Part shown: in pieces, positions 44,783 to 52,696 of the stretch
How the letters are laid out: each line of letters starts with the position of its first letter
Numbering within the stretch: the first letter of the stretch is position 1
From: Devosia naphthalenivorans
GTDB lineage: Bacteria > Pseudomonadota > Alphaproteobacteria > Rhizobiales > Devosiaceae
Reading direction: 5' to 3'
Length of the DNA: 64,000 nucleotides
Assembly (NCBI RefSeq): GCF_003056355.1
Contig: NZ_PYVW01000002.1
Coordinates: 372,001 to 436,000, forward strand
Notes under the pieces: generated by a model
What the model was told of the DNA's origin: nothing
Databases searched by the model: none
The model's input: only the letters and a program-made list of their open reading frames with translations
Position numbers and translations under genes: made by a program

Positions 44783-45244
44783 ATGGCATATGAATTCACG
44801 GTAAGCGGACGCATCGCCAAGCCGGTGCATGAGGTGTTCGAGGCAGTGGCTGATCCCGCCAGCCTCTCGGGCTATTTCACCACCGGCGGCGCCAAGGGGC
44901 GTCTCGAAACTGGTGCCACGGTGACCTGGGACTTTGCCGATTTTCCCGGCGCCTTCCCTGTCGAGGTGGTGGAAGTCGAGCAGGACAAGAAGATCGTCCT
45001 GCGCTGGGACGCGGACGGGGGTGACAGTCCGGGTGAGGCTGCGACCAAAACGACGATAACGATGACCTTCGCCCCACTCGAAGACGGTCGGACGCGCGTG
45101 TCGATCAAGGAGGAAGGCTGGCGCGAAACGCCCGCCGGGCTCAAGTCATCCTACGGCAATTGCGAAGGCTGGACCGGCATGATCTGCGCCATGAAAGCCC
45201 GTCTCGAATACGGGATCAACCTGCGCGAAGGCTTGTATGTGTAG
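44783..45244 (+). CDS. SRPBCC (AHSA1-like) domain protein
   Basis: The 153-residue protein is a single START/Bet v 1-like fold: VSGRIAKPVHEVFEAVADP at the start, VTWDFADFPGAFPVEVVEVE, and a long C-terminal helix NCEGWTGMICAMKARLEYGI. Such proteins bind hydrophobic ligands in a cavity; the ligand is unknown. It is divergently transcribed from an ArsR gene, a very common pairing in which the repressor controls this gene. ATG 44783 follows a gaggatg site. The pair interrupts the purine genes and has no evident part in that pathway. Confidence 0.9.
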   Translation: MAYEFTVSGRIAKPVHEVFEAVADPASLSGYFTTGGAKGRLETGATVTWDFADFPGAFPVEVVEVEQDKKIVLRWDADGGDSPGEAATKTTITMTFAPLEDGRTRVSIKEEGWRETPAGLKSSYGNCEGWTGMICAMKARLEYGINLREGLYV

Positions 45245-45278
45245 GTCTTTCGTTCAGCCGGATCCGGTAGCAGAGTAG

Positions 45279-45314
45279 CCCTCATGGTGAGCCTGTCGAA
45301 CCACGAGGGCGTGG
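45279..45314 (+). repeat. Dispersed hairpin repeat, family B, copy 1
   Basis: The 36-base element forms a stem ccctc-a-tgg / cca-c-gaggg around a loop containing tgagcctgtcgaa. A second copy at 62212-62248 has the same loop and ends, but with ccc/ggg in place of tgg/cca, so the pairing is kept by matched changes. Confidence 0.75.
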
Positions 45315-45354
45315 CACTGATGCCTCCGCATCAGGATGCGTTCATCCCCACGGT

Positions 45355-45426
45355 GTCATTCCCGCGAAAGCGGGAACCTCACTACCCCGCCACAGAAAGT
45401 GAGATTCCCGCGTTCGCGGGAATGAC
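45355..45426. repeat. Paired hairpin repeat, family A, copy 1
   Basis: Two 28-base arms, each with its own hairpin (ttcccgcg/cgcgggaa type), face each other across a 16-base spacer, and the whole is an inverted repeat beginning gtcattcccgcg and ending cgcgggaatgac. This is the layout of paired REP-like elements. It lies downstream of both the SRPBCC gene and the fusion gene, where it could also stop transcription or protect message ends. Confidence 0.8.
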
Positions 45427-45476
45427 GCCGTGGGGGAACTGACACCGCATCGCAGCGCGTTGGACTGCGACCGCGC

Positions 45477-46892
45477 CTACCCCAACAACGCCTGCAACCG
45501 CAAAAGCGCGATCCGCTCCACCTGCGTGCTGGCGGTTGCCAGTTCCGCTTCCGCAGAATTGCTCAACCGGCTCTCAAATGCCTGGAGGATGGACGCCTTG
45601 GTATTGTCGCGCACCGCAATGATGAACGGAAAGCCGAACTTCTCGACATAGGCGGTATTGAGCCTGTTGAACCGGTCGCGTTCCGCATCAGTCAGGGCGT
45701 CAAGTCCGGCAGATGCCTGTTCCGCGCTCGAAGCTTCGGTCAGGCGTTTGGCGGCGGCGAGCTTGCCGGCCAGATCGGGATGGGCGCGCAGCACGCTCAG
45801 GCGCTCCTCGGGCGTCGCCATGCGGAACTGCGTGCGCAAGGCAAAATGCAGCCCGATGGCGGTATCATGCGCTGGCCCCAGTTCGCTCTCCCAGGCGCGT
45901 TCGGCAATCCATGGCGAGTGTTCGAAGATCGAGCCATAGCGGTGGACGAACTCTGCCTTGTCGAGCGTATGCGGCCGCACTTCGGGCGCAACATAGGGGT
46001 GCTCGCCGGCCCAATGCTCGGCGATCTGCAGCCGGGTAGGGGTCCAGACACCATCGAAGCTCCTAATGTATTCAACGAACTTCCTGAGCCCCTGGAAACG
46101 TCCGGGCTGGCCCACGAGGCGGCAATGCAGGCCCAGCGACATCATCTTGGGCGAGCCCGCCTGGCCTTCGGCATAAAGGCAATCGAAGGTGTCCTTGAGG
46201 AACTGGAAATATTCCTCGCCCGTATCGAAGCCCGGTCCGGTGACGAAGCGCATGTCGTTGGTGGAGAGGGAATAGGGAATGATGAGGTGCGGCCTGCCCT
46301 CGAAAACCCGCCAATAGGGCAGGTCGTCATCATAGGTGTCCGAGATATAGGCGAAATTACCGATTTCGCAGACCAGGTCGATGGTGTTGAGCGAGGACCG
46401 GCCAGTGTACCAGCCCCTAGGGCGTTCGCCCGTTGCTATGGTGTGAAGGCGGATCGCTTCGGCGATCTGCTCGCGCTCCTGCTCGGGCGTCATGTCCTTG
46501 TGCTGCACCCATTTGAGCCCATGGCTGGCAATTTCCCAGCCGGCGTCCTGCATCGCCGCCAGTTGCGCCGGCGCGCGCATCAGGGCCGTGGCCACGCCAT
46601 AGACCGTCACGGGAACCTGGGTTTCGGTGAACAGGCGGTGCAGCCGCCAGAAACCGGCGCGGGCGCCATATTCATACATGGATTCCACATTGGCGTGGCG
46701 CTGGCCGGGCCAGGGCGCCGCGCCCAGCACGTCGACCAGGAACGCTTCGGAAGCGGCGTCGCCATGCAGGATATTGTTTTCGCCACCCTCCTCGTAGTTC
46801 AGCACGAACTGCACGGCGATGTGCGCACCCCCGGGCCAATTGGCGTTGGGTGGGTTGGAGCCATAGCCGTGCATGTCGCGGGGATAACGCAT
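45477..46892 (-). CDS. puuE: Bifunctional allantoinase PuuE / OHCU decarboxylase UraD
   Basis: The 471-residue protein is a fusion. Residues 1-300 are a metal-independent allantoinase of the polysaccharide deacetylase fold (YGSNPPNANWPGGAHIAVQF, NYEEGGENNILHGD, SHGLKW at 123-128, RGWYTGRSSLNT), which opens (S)-allantoin to allantoate. Residues about 310-471 are OHCU decarboxylase (FEHSPWIAERAW, 323-334; RAHPDLAGKL, 369-378, with the catalytic His; GFPFIIAVRDNTKASIL), which makes (S)-allantoin from OHCU. The two consecutive steps are thus in one chain. ATG 46892 follows a ggaag site. It is divergent from uraH, whose product feeds the UraD half. Confidence 0.93.
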   Translation of the reverse strand: MRYPRDMHGYGSNPPNANWPGGAHIAVQFVLNYEEGGENNILHGDAASEAFLVDVLGAAPWPGQRHANVESMYEYGARAGFWRLHRLFTETQVPVTVYGVATALMRAPAQLAAMQDAGWEIASHGLKWVQHKDMTPEQEREQIAEAIRLHTIATGERPRGWYTGRSSLNTIDLVCEIGNFAYISDTYDDDLPYWRVFEGRPHLIIPYSLSTNDMRFVTGPGFDTGEEYFQFLKDTFDCLYAEGQAGSPKMMSLGLHCRLVGQPGRFQGLRKFVEYIRSFDGVWTPTRLQIAEHWAGEHPYVAPEVRPHTLDKAEFVHRYGSIFEHSPWIAERAWESELGPAHDTAIGLHFALRTQFRMATPEERLSVLRAHPDLAGKLAAAKRLTEASSAEQASAGLDALTDAERDRFNRLNTAYVEKFGFPFIIAVRDNTKASILQAFESRLSNSAEAELATASTQVERIALLRLQALLG

Positions 46893-47042
46893 TGTTGTCT
46901 TCCGGTTTTCCGTTAGGCGAATAGTACGGTTTCGTGCATCGAGAACAAGGTGCACAAAAGTGGACCAGATGGTAAAAAATGGGCATTGCGCAACGGCGGT
47001 GATGCGATAGTCTGTTTTTCGGGGACGACGACGGAGCAGCAA

Positions 47043-47399
47043 ATGGCAGGTGGTGCACGCCTAACCACGCATGTGCTGGATACAATGCACGGCAAGCCGG
47101 CGCGCGGCATGCGCATCGAATTGTTGTACGTGCATGGCGACCACACGCACCACATCACCGACAGCTACACCAATGCGGATGGCCGCGTGGATCAGCCGCT
47201 CCTCGATGAGCAGCAGTTCCAGCATGGCGAGTTCGAGATTCACTTTCATGTCGGTCAGTATTTCGAGCGCCTCGGTGTCGAGCTCGAAACGCAGTTTCTC
47301 GACGTGGTGCCGATCCGCTTCACCATATCCGAGGACAAGCACTACCACGTGCCGCTGCTGGTGAGCCCGTTCGCGTATTCAACCTATCGGGGGAGCTGA
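47043..47399 (+). CDS. uraH: 5-hydroxyisourate hydrolase
   Basis: The 118-residue transthyretin-like enzyme hydrolyses 5-hydroxyisourate to OHCU. It shows LTTHVLDTMHGKPARGM at the N-terminus with the catalytic His10, RIELLYVHGDH with the conserved Arg, and the diagnostic C-terminal tetrapeptide YRGS (115-118). ATG 47043 with a cggag site is chosen; the open frame back to 46950 is not conserved. It is divergent from the puuE-uraD fusion, and repeats separate it from xdhA. Confidence 0.95.
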   Translation: MAGGARLTTHVLDTMHGKPARGMRIELLYVHGDHTHHITDSYTNADGRVDQPLLDEQQFQHGEFEIHFHVGQYFERLGVELETQFLDVVPIRFTISEDKHYHVPLLVSPFAYSTYRGS

Positions 47400-47473
47400 A
47401 ACATGGACACCTCTCCCGGCATCGCACCCCTCACCTCAGCCCTCAAGGGCACCGTGTACCTTGGCCCCACGAC

Positions 47474-47546
47474 GTTATTCCCGCGAACGCGGGAATCTCA
47501 CTTTTGGAGAGCAATGAAGGGAGATTCCCGCGTTCGCGGGAATGAC
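47474..47546. repeat. Paired hairpin repeat, family A, copy 2
   Basis: Left arm gttattcccgcgaacgcggg (from 47474) and right arm gagattcccgcgttcgcggg (from 47521) form a paired inverted repeat between uraH and xdhA. About 30 bases just to its right (to 47574) are nearly repeated beside the copy at 51673-51739. Confidence 0.8.
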
Positions 47547-47620
47547 GCCGCGGGTGAATTGGTGATGCAAGAAGCGTTCGACCCAAACACTCCCTCCCTC
47601 AGGGGAGGTCCGCCCACCGC

Positions 47621-47657
47621 GTCATTCCCGCGAAAGCGGGAATCTCACTTCAGTGAG
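47621..47657 (+). repeat. Single-arm hairpin repeat, family A, next to the xdhA ribosome-binding site
   Basis: One arm (gtcattcccgcgaaagcggg, from 47621) is followed by a small stem ctcact/agtgag (47644-47657). The gag of that stem is the start of the gaggggc ribosome-binding site for xdhA (ATG 47666), so the repeat forms part of the xdhA leader. Confidence 0.7.
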
Positions 47658-47665
47658 GGGCGCAC

Positions 47666-49123
47666 ATGGTAGAGATCACCACCGCCATCCGCTTCATCCT
47701 CAACGACGAGGAAATCACCCTCACCGACCTCAAGCCGGAAACCACTTTGCTGGACTGGCTGCGGCTGGAGCGGCGGCTGCGCGGCTCCAAGGAAGGCTGT
47801 GCCGAAGGGGATTGCGGCGCCTGTACGGTGTTGGTCGGCCGGTTGATGGACGACGAGATCATCTATGACTCGGTGACGGCCTGTATCCGTTTCGTCGGCA
47901 GTCTGCACGGCACCCATGTCGTTACCATCGAGCACCTGCGCGGCAAGGACGGGGCCCTTCATCCCGTGCAGCAGGCAATGGTCGATCATCATGGCTCGCA
48001 ATGCGGTTTCTGCACGCCGGGGTTCGTGATGAGCCTTTATGGGCTCTGGATGCGCGATCCGCAGCCGGGCCAGCGCGCCATCGAAAAGGCGCTGCAGGGA
48101 AATCTCTGCCGCTGCACCGGCTATGCCCCGATCATTCGCGCGGGCAAGGCGATTTCCACCTATGGCCAGCCACAGGGCGACCCGCTCTGGGCGGAGCGCA
48201 TCGCGCTCAAGAACAAGATCACAGCCATCACCGATGGGCGCCGGGTCGAGATCGGCGGGCAGATCATAGTGCCCGCGACGCTTGACGATTTCGCCCAGGT
48301 CTATGAAGCCAATCCCGGCGCAACCATTGTTGCCGGCTCTACCGATGTCGGACTTTGGGTGACCAAGTTCATGCGGTCCATCGGGCCGGTCATCTTTATC
48401 GGTCACCTGCCCGAGTTGCGGCGCATCGAGGAACACGAAGGCGCCTTGCGGTTCTATGCGGGTGTTTCCTACTCGGAAGCTTTGCCGCTGCTCACCCGGC
48501 ATTTCCCTCACATGGCCGAGCTGTGGAACCGCATAGCGGGCGAGCAGATCCGCAATATGGGAACAATCGGCGGCAACATCGCCAATGGCTCGCCCATTGG
48601 GGACACGCCGCCGCCGTTTATCGCTCTCGGCGCCCGGCTCCATTTGCGCTGCGGCGAGCAGCGCCGCGAAATCGATCTGGAAGATTACTTCCTGGCCTAT
48701 GGCAAGCAGGACCGCCAGCCCGGCGAGTTCGTCGAGGCTGTCACCATCCCTCATCTGCCGGTGGGGGACAAATTCGCGGTCTACAAGATCTCCAAGCGTC
48801 GCGAAGAAGACATCTCGGCGCTATGCGGGGCTTTCAGGGTATCCCTGGACGAGGCCGGCGTGGTGAGCGCGGTACGGATCGCCTTTGGCGGCATGGCGGC
48901 AACGCCCAAGCGTGCAGCGACGGTCGAGGCGGCGTTGATCGGCCAGCCATGGAATTTGGACACGGTCGATGCCGCGATGGCATTGTTCGCCCAGGACTAC
49001 CAGCCGATCTCCGATATGCGCGCCAGCGCCGAATACCGTTTGTTGACCGCACAGAACTTGCTCAAGCGCTTCTATCTTGAGACAATCGGGGAAGCACAAC
49101 GCCTCAAGCGGGAGGTTGCATGA
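47666..49123 (+). CDS. xdhA: Xanthine dehydrogenase small subunit (2Fe-2S and FAD domains)
   Basis: The 485-residue subunit carries electrons from the molybdenum site to NAD. The N-terminal ferredoxin-like domain has the first cluster Cys45, Cys50, Cys53 (CAEGDCGACT) and Cys73; the second cluster uses Cys113, Cys116, Cys148 and Cys150 (CGFC, CRC). From about 200 the FAD domain follows, with TIVAGSTDVGLWVTK and GTIGGNIANGSPIGDTPP, and a CO-dehydrogenase flavoprotein C-terminal domain from about 375. It is the first of xdhA-xdhB-xdhC. A repeat sits in the leader and another separates it from xdhB. Confidence 0.96.
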   Translation: MVEITTAIRFILNDEEITLTDLKPETTLLDWLRLERRLRGSKEGCAEGDCGACTVLVGRLMDDEIIYDSVTACIRFVGSLHGTHVVTIEHLRGKDGALHPVQQAMVDHHGSQCGFCTPGFVMSLYGLWMRDPQPGQRAIEKALQGNLCRCTGYAPIIRAGKAISTYGQPQGDPLWAERIALKNKITAITDGRRVEIGGQIIVPATLDDFAQVYEANPGATIVAGSTDVGLWVTKFMRSIGPVIFIGHLPELRRIEEHEGALRFYAGVSYSEALPLLTRHFPHMAELWNRIAGEQIRNMGTIGGNIANGSPIGDTPPPFIALGARLHLRCGEQRREIDLEDYFLAYGKQDRQPGEFVEAVTIPHLPVGDKFAVYKISKRREEDISALCGAFRVSLDEAGVVSAVRIAFGGMAATPKRAATVEAALIGQPWNLDTVDAAMALFAQDYQPISDMRASAEYRLLTAQNLLKRFYLETIGEAQRLKREVA

Positions 49124-49159
49124 TGCAGAATGTTCTCGCAAGTCTCGCCCACCCGCGAC

Positions 49160-49232
49160 GTCATTCCCGCGAAAGCGGGAATCTCCCTTCACTGTCCGGT
49201 GAACGTGAGATTCCCGCTTTCGCGGGAATGAC
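49160..49232. repeat. Paired hairpin repeat, family A, copy inside the xdhA-xdhB gap
   Basis: Left arm gtcattcccgcgaaagcggg (from 49160) and right arm gtgagattcccgctttcgcg (from 49205) form an inverted pair in the 139-base gap between two subunits of one enzyme. It ends 31 bases before the xdhB start. Since both genes must be read, it should not be a full terminator; it may lower or stabilise the downstream message. Confidence 0.8.
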
Positions 49233-49262
49233 GTGGTGGTTCCCTGGCGAGGAGTTCAGACC

Positions 49263-51593
49263 ATGAACAAGCACCAGGCCCCCATCGTACTAGCCAGTCT
49301 GCATACGCCGGTTCGCCACGATAGCGGGCCCAAGCATGTTGCCGGTTCCGCCGAATATATCGACGACATGATCGAGCCGGCTGGCACCATGCACGCCTAT
49401 CTGGCGCTCTCGACCAGGCCACATGCCGAGATCGTCTCGATCGACTTCCAGACCGTTGAATCCGCGCCCGGTGTCATCGGCGTTCTGACGGCGGATGATA
49501 TTCCCGGCGAGAACGACGTCAGCCCCAGCCACAAGCATGACGAACCGATCTTTGCCAGGGGCAAGGTGCATTTCTGGGGGCAGCCGCTCTTTGCCGTGAT
49601 CGCCGAAACGCGCGACCAGGCGCGGCGTGCAGCGCATCTGGCCAGGGTCGAATATCGCGACCTGCCGTTTGTAACCACAGTCCGGGATGCGCAGGCAGCG
49701 GGTCGCAAACTGGTGACAGAGCCACTCAAGCTCGAGCGTGGTGAAGTGGAGGCGGGGCTTGCCGCCGCGCCGCGCCGCGTCAAGGGCAGCATCGAGATCG
49801 GCGGTCAGGACCACTTCTATCTCGAAGGCCAGATCGCCATGGCCGTGCCCGGCGAGGATGAAGACGTGACCGTCTATTCCTCCACCCAGCACCCCAGCGA
49901 GGTGCAGTTGATGGTGGCGCAGGTGCTCGGCATTCGCCATCACGCCGTGACGATCAACGTGCGCCGCATGGGCGGTGGTTTTGGCGGCAAGGAAACGCAA
50001 GGCAACCTTTTTGCCGCCGTCGCGGCGCTCGCCGCGAAAAAGTGGAATCGTACCTGCAAGATCAGGCCGGACCGCGACGACGACATGACGGCGACCGGCA
50101 AGCGGCACGATTTCGTGGTCGATTACGACGTCGGTTATGATGACACCGGCAAGATCCATGCGGTGGATGCGGTTTACGGCGCCCGTGCCGGGTTTTCCTC
50201 CGACCTTTCAGGCCCGGTGACGGACCGTGCCCTGTTTCATGCCGACAACGCCTATTGGTATCCGGCCGTGCGGGTGCGCTCCGAGCCGCTTTACACCAAC
50301 ACGGTTTCCAACACCGCTTTTCGCGGTTTTGGCGGACCGCAGGGCATGCTGGCGGCCGAGCGCTGGATCGAAGATATCGCCTATGCCCTTGGCAAGGACC
50401 CACTCGATATCCGCAAGGCCAATTTCTACGGCACCGATACCGACAACATAACGCCCTATCACCAGCCGGTCGAAGACAACATCATTCATCGGGTCGTGGA
50501 AGAACTCGAAACCTCGTCGGACTACCAGGCCCGCCGCCGCGCTATCCTGGAATACAATGCCGGAAGCCCAATCCTCAAAAAAGGTATCGCGCTGACGCCG
50601 GTCAAGTTCGGCATCTCCTTCACCGCAACCTGGTACAACCAGGCCGGTGCACTGGTCCATGTCTACAAGGATGGCTCGATCCATTTGAGCCATGGCGGCA
50701 CTGAAATGGGGCAGGGGCTCTATATCAAGGTGGCGCAGGTCGTGGCCGATGCCTTCGGAGTGGGACTCGACGTGGTCAAGATCATGGCGACCACCACGGG
50801 GAAAGTGCCGAACACGTCTGCGACGGCAGCGTCGTCGGGTTCGGACCTCAACGGCATGGCGGCCGCCGACGCGGCGCGCCAGATCAAGGAACGGCTCCTC
50901 AAGCATGCAGCCAGGGTGCATGGCGTAAGCGAAAGCGAAGCAAGTTGGGTGCAAGGTGGGGTCCAAACGCAAGCAGGCTTCATACCATTTGCGGAGCTTG
51001 CTGCCTCTGCTTATCTCAACCGCGTGCAACTTTCGGCCGCGGGTTTCTATGAAACGCCAAAGATTCATTGGGATCGCGCCACCGGACGCGGGCACCCATT
51101 CTACTATTTCGCCTACGGCGCCGCCGCCAGCGAAGTCACCATAGATACATTGACCGGCGAATACACCGTCGACCGCGTGGATATACTCCACGACGTCGGC
51201 AAATCCCTCAATCCAGCCATCGATATAGGCCAGATCGAGGGTGGTTTCATTCAAGGCATGGGCTGGCTGACCACCGAAGAACTATGGTGGGACACCAAAG
51301 GCCAACTCCGCACCAAAGCCCCCTCCACCTACAAAATCCCCCTAGCCTCCGACACCCCCCCCATTTTCAACGTCCGCCTCGCGGAGTGGTCGACCAACAA
51401 GGAACCCACCATTGGCCGCTCCAAGGCAGTAGGCGAACCGCCGCTAATGCTGGCAATGAGCGTCGTTGAGGCGCTGTCGATGGCGGTGGCGAGCGTGGCG
51501 GACTACAAAATAGCGCCCGGCCTCAACACTCCCGTCACCCCCGAACGCGTGCTGATGGGCTGCGAGCGGTTGAAGCGGGAGGCGCGGGGGTGA
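49263..51593 (+). CDS. xdhB: Xanthine dehydrogenase large (molybdopterin) subunit
   Basis: The 776-residue subunit oxidises hypoxanthine and xanthine to urate at the molybdenum cofactor. It shows RHDSGPKHVAGSAEYIDDM at the start, the cofactor loop MGGGFGGKE (about 236-244), AFRGFGGPQGMLAAERWIE, GGTEMGQGLYIKVAQV and, near the C-terminus, KAVGEPPLML with the Glu that acts as base. ATG 49263 is used; upstream bases belong to the repeat. The length matches bacterial XdhB. Confidence 0.97.
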   Translation: MNKHQAPIVLASLHTPVRHDSGPKHVAGSAEYIDDMIEPAGTMHAYLALSTRPHAEIVSIDFQTVESAPGVIGVLTADDIPGENDVSPSHKHDEPIFARGKVHFWGQPLFAVIAETRDQARRAAHLARVEYRDLPFVTTVRDAQAAGRKLVTEPLKLERGEVEAGLAAAPRRVKGSIEIGGQDHFYLEGQIAMAVPGEDEDVTVYSSTQHPSEVQLMVAQVLGIRHHAVTINVRRMGGGFGGKETQGNLFAAVAALAAKKWNRTCKIRPDRDDDMTATGKRHDFVVDYDVGYDDTGKIHAVDAVYGARAGFSSDLSGPVTDRALFHADNAYWYPAVRVRSEPLYTNTVSNTAFRGFGGPQGMLAAERWIEDIAYALGKDPLDIRKANFYGTDTDNITPYHQPVEDNIIHRVVEELETSSDYQARRRAILEYNAGSPILKKGIALTPVKFGISFTATWYNQAGALVHVYKDGSIHLSHGGTEMGQGLYIKVAQVVADAFGVGLDVVKIMATTTGKVPNTSATAASSGSDLNGMAAADAARQIKERLLKHAARVHGVSESEASWVQGGVQTQAGFIPFAELAASAYLNRVQLSAAGFYETPKIHWDRATGRGHPFYYFAYGAAASEVTIDTLTGEYTVDRVDILHDVGKSLNPAIDIGQIEGGFIQGMGWLTTEELWWDTKGQLRTKAPSTYKIPLASDTPPIFNVRLAEWSTNKEPTIGRSKAVGEPPLMLAMSVVEALSMAVASVADYKIAPGLNTPVTPERVLMGCERLKREARG

Positions 51594-51672
51594 TGGTGGT
51601 GCGCGTTCCGGCTGCAACACCGCAATCTGGCCTCCCCATGAGAGGGGGCACTATTTACGTTGACCACACAGT

Positions 51673-51739
51673 GTCATTCCCGCGAAGGCGGGAATCTCAC
51701 TTCACTTCAGCGCATAAGTGGCGCTTTCGCGGGAATGAC
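51673..51739. repeat. Paired hairpin repeat, family A, with a shortened right arm
   Basis: The left arm gtcattcccgcgaaggcggg (from 51673) faces a truncated right arm gcgctttcgcgggaatgac (51721-51739). The sequence to the right (to about 51790) repeats, with few changes, that beside the copy at 47474-47546. It stands between xdhB and xdhC. Confidence 0.75.
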
Positions 51740-51834
51740 GCCGCGGATGAATTGGCAATGCAAGAAGAGTGCGACGTGAACACTCCTCCTGAGGGCCGAG
51801 GCTGGATCGGGGTTTTAGGCTCCGGTGCAAAATC

Positions 51835-52695
51835 ATGACCAGCTCCGCCGAACTCGCCAGCTTCTTCATGAAGAATGCCCATGCAATTCTGTGCGAACTC
51901 ACCTCCGTCCGCGGCTCGTCTCCGCGCGAGCAAGGCACCTTCATGCTGGTGGGGCCGGATGCTCTGTTTGGCACAATTGGGGGTGGTGCACTGGAATACA
52001 TGGTGATCGACCATGCGCGACGGCTGATCGCGGAGGGGCGGGCCGAAGAGGCCATGGATGTGCCGCTCGGGCCCGAAATCGGCCAATGCTGCGGCGGACG
52101 TGTCAGGGTCAGCCTGCGATATGCTGACGGCAAGACGCGCCAGCAACTCACGGACAGGATCGCGGCCGAAGAGGCGGCGCTACCACATGTCTATGTTTTC
52201 GGTGCAGGCCATGTGGGGCGGGCGCTGGCGCAATTCCTCGCCATGCTGCCGGTGCAACTCGAAGTCATCGACACAAGACGCGAGGAGCTCGATCTATTGC
52301 CGCCAGGTGTAAAGGCGCGGGCCGTCGCCATGCCTGAAGCGGTGGTCCGTTCGGCCCCGGATGGAAGCAGCTACGTTATCCTGACCCACGACCACGCGCT
52401 GGATTTCCTGATTGCCCAGGAGGCGATGGCCCGAACTGACAGCCCCTATGTCGGCATGGTGGGTTCGCAGACCAAGCGGGCGCGGTTTGCGAGCTGGTTC
52501 CGGGCCGAAGGTGGTGATGGGAAAGCACTGGAGCGGCTCGTCTCGCCGATCGGCAGCCAAGGCATTGGGGATAAACGGCCTGAAGTCATCGCGGCACTGG
52601 CGGCAGCCGAAATTATGGTTCACATTGGCAAACGGGAAGCCGAGTTTGCGCGGGCGCGCGCCCCTGGGTCATTGGGGGTGGTCATTGGACGTTAG
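51835..52695 (+). CDS. xdhC: Xanthine dehydrogenase accessory protein
   Basis: The 286-residue chaperone binds molybdenum cofactor, supports its sulfuration and inserts it into XdhB. The N-terminal XdhC/CoxI domain has ELTSVRGSSPREQGTFMLV and a Cys pair in IGQCCGGRV; the C-terminal Rossmann-like domain has VYVFGAGHVGRALAQFLA and YVGMVGSQTKRARFASW, then GSQGIGDKRPEVIAALAAAE. ATG 51835. It ends next to the start of the ABC transporter ATPase gene, so xdhABC and the importer probably share a transcript. Confidence 0.95.
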   Translation: MTSSAELASFFMKNAHAILCELTSVRGSSPREQGTFMLVGPDALFGTIGGGALEYMVIDHARRLIAEGRAEEAMDVPLGPEIGQCCGGRVRVSLRYADGKTRQQLTDRIAAEEAALPHVYVFGAGHVGRALAQFLAMLPVQLEVIDTRREELDLLPPGVKARAVAMPEAVVRSAPDGSSYVILTHDHALDFLIAQEAMARTDSPYVGMVGSQTKRARFASWFRAEGGDGKALERLVSPIGSQGIGDKRPEVIAALAAAEIMVHIGKREAEFARARAPGSLGVVIGR

Positions 52696-52696
52696 T

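Noticed and set aside
45355-45426. Repeats as ordinary Rho-independent terminators
   Set aside because: The stems are strong but no T tract follows, and identical copies lie inside the xdhA-xdhB gap, where termination would be harmful.
45780-46916. 378-codon plus-strand frame opposite the PuuE-UraD fusion
   Set aside because: Antisense to conserved allantoinase and decarboxylase motifs.
47403-47672. 89-codon plus-strand frame between uraH and xdhA
   Set aside because: Built mostly of the hairpin repeats (ESHF... repeated peptides) and overlaps the xdhA start.
45355-51739. CRISPR array
   Set aside because: The repeats are palindromic pairs scattered at irregular distances between genes, with no regular spacers and no cas genes.
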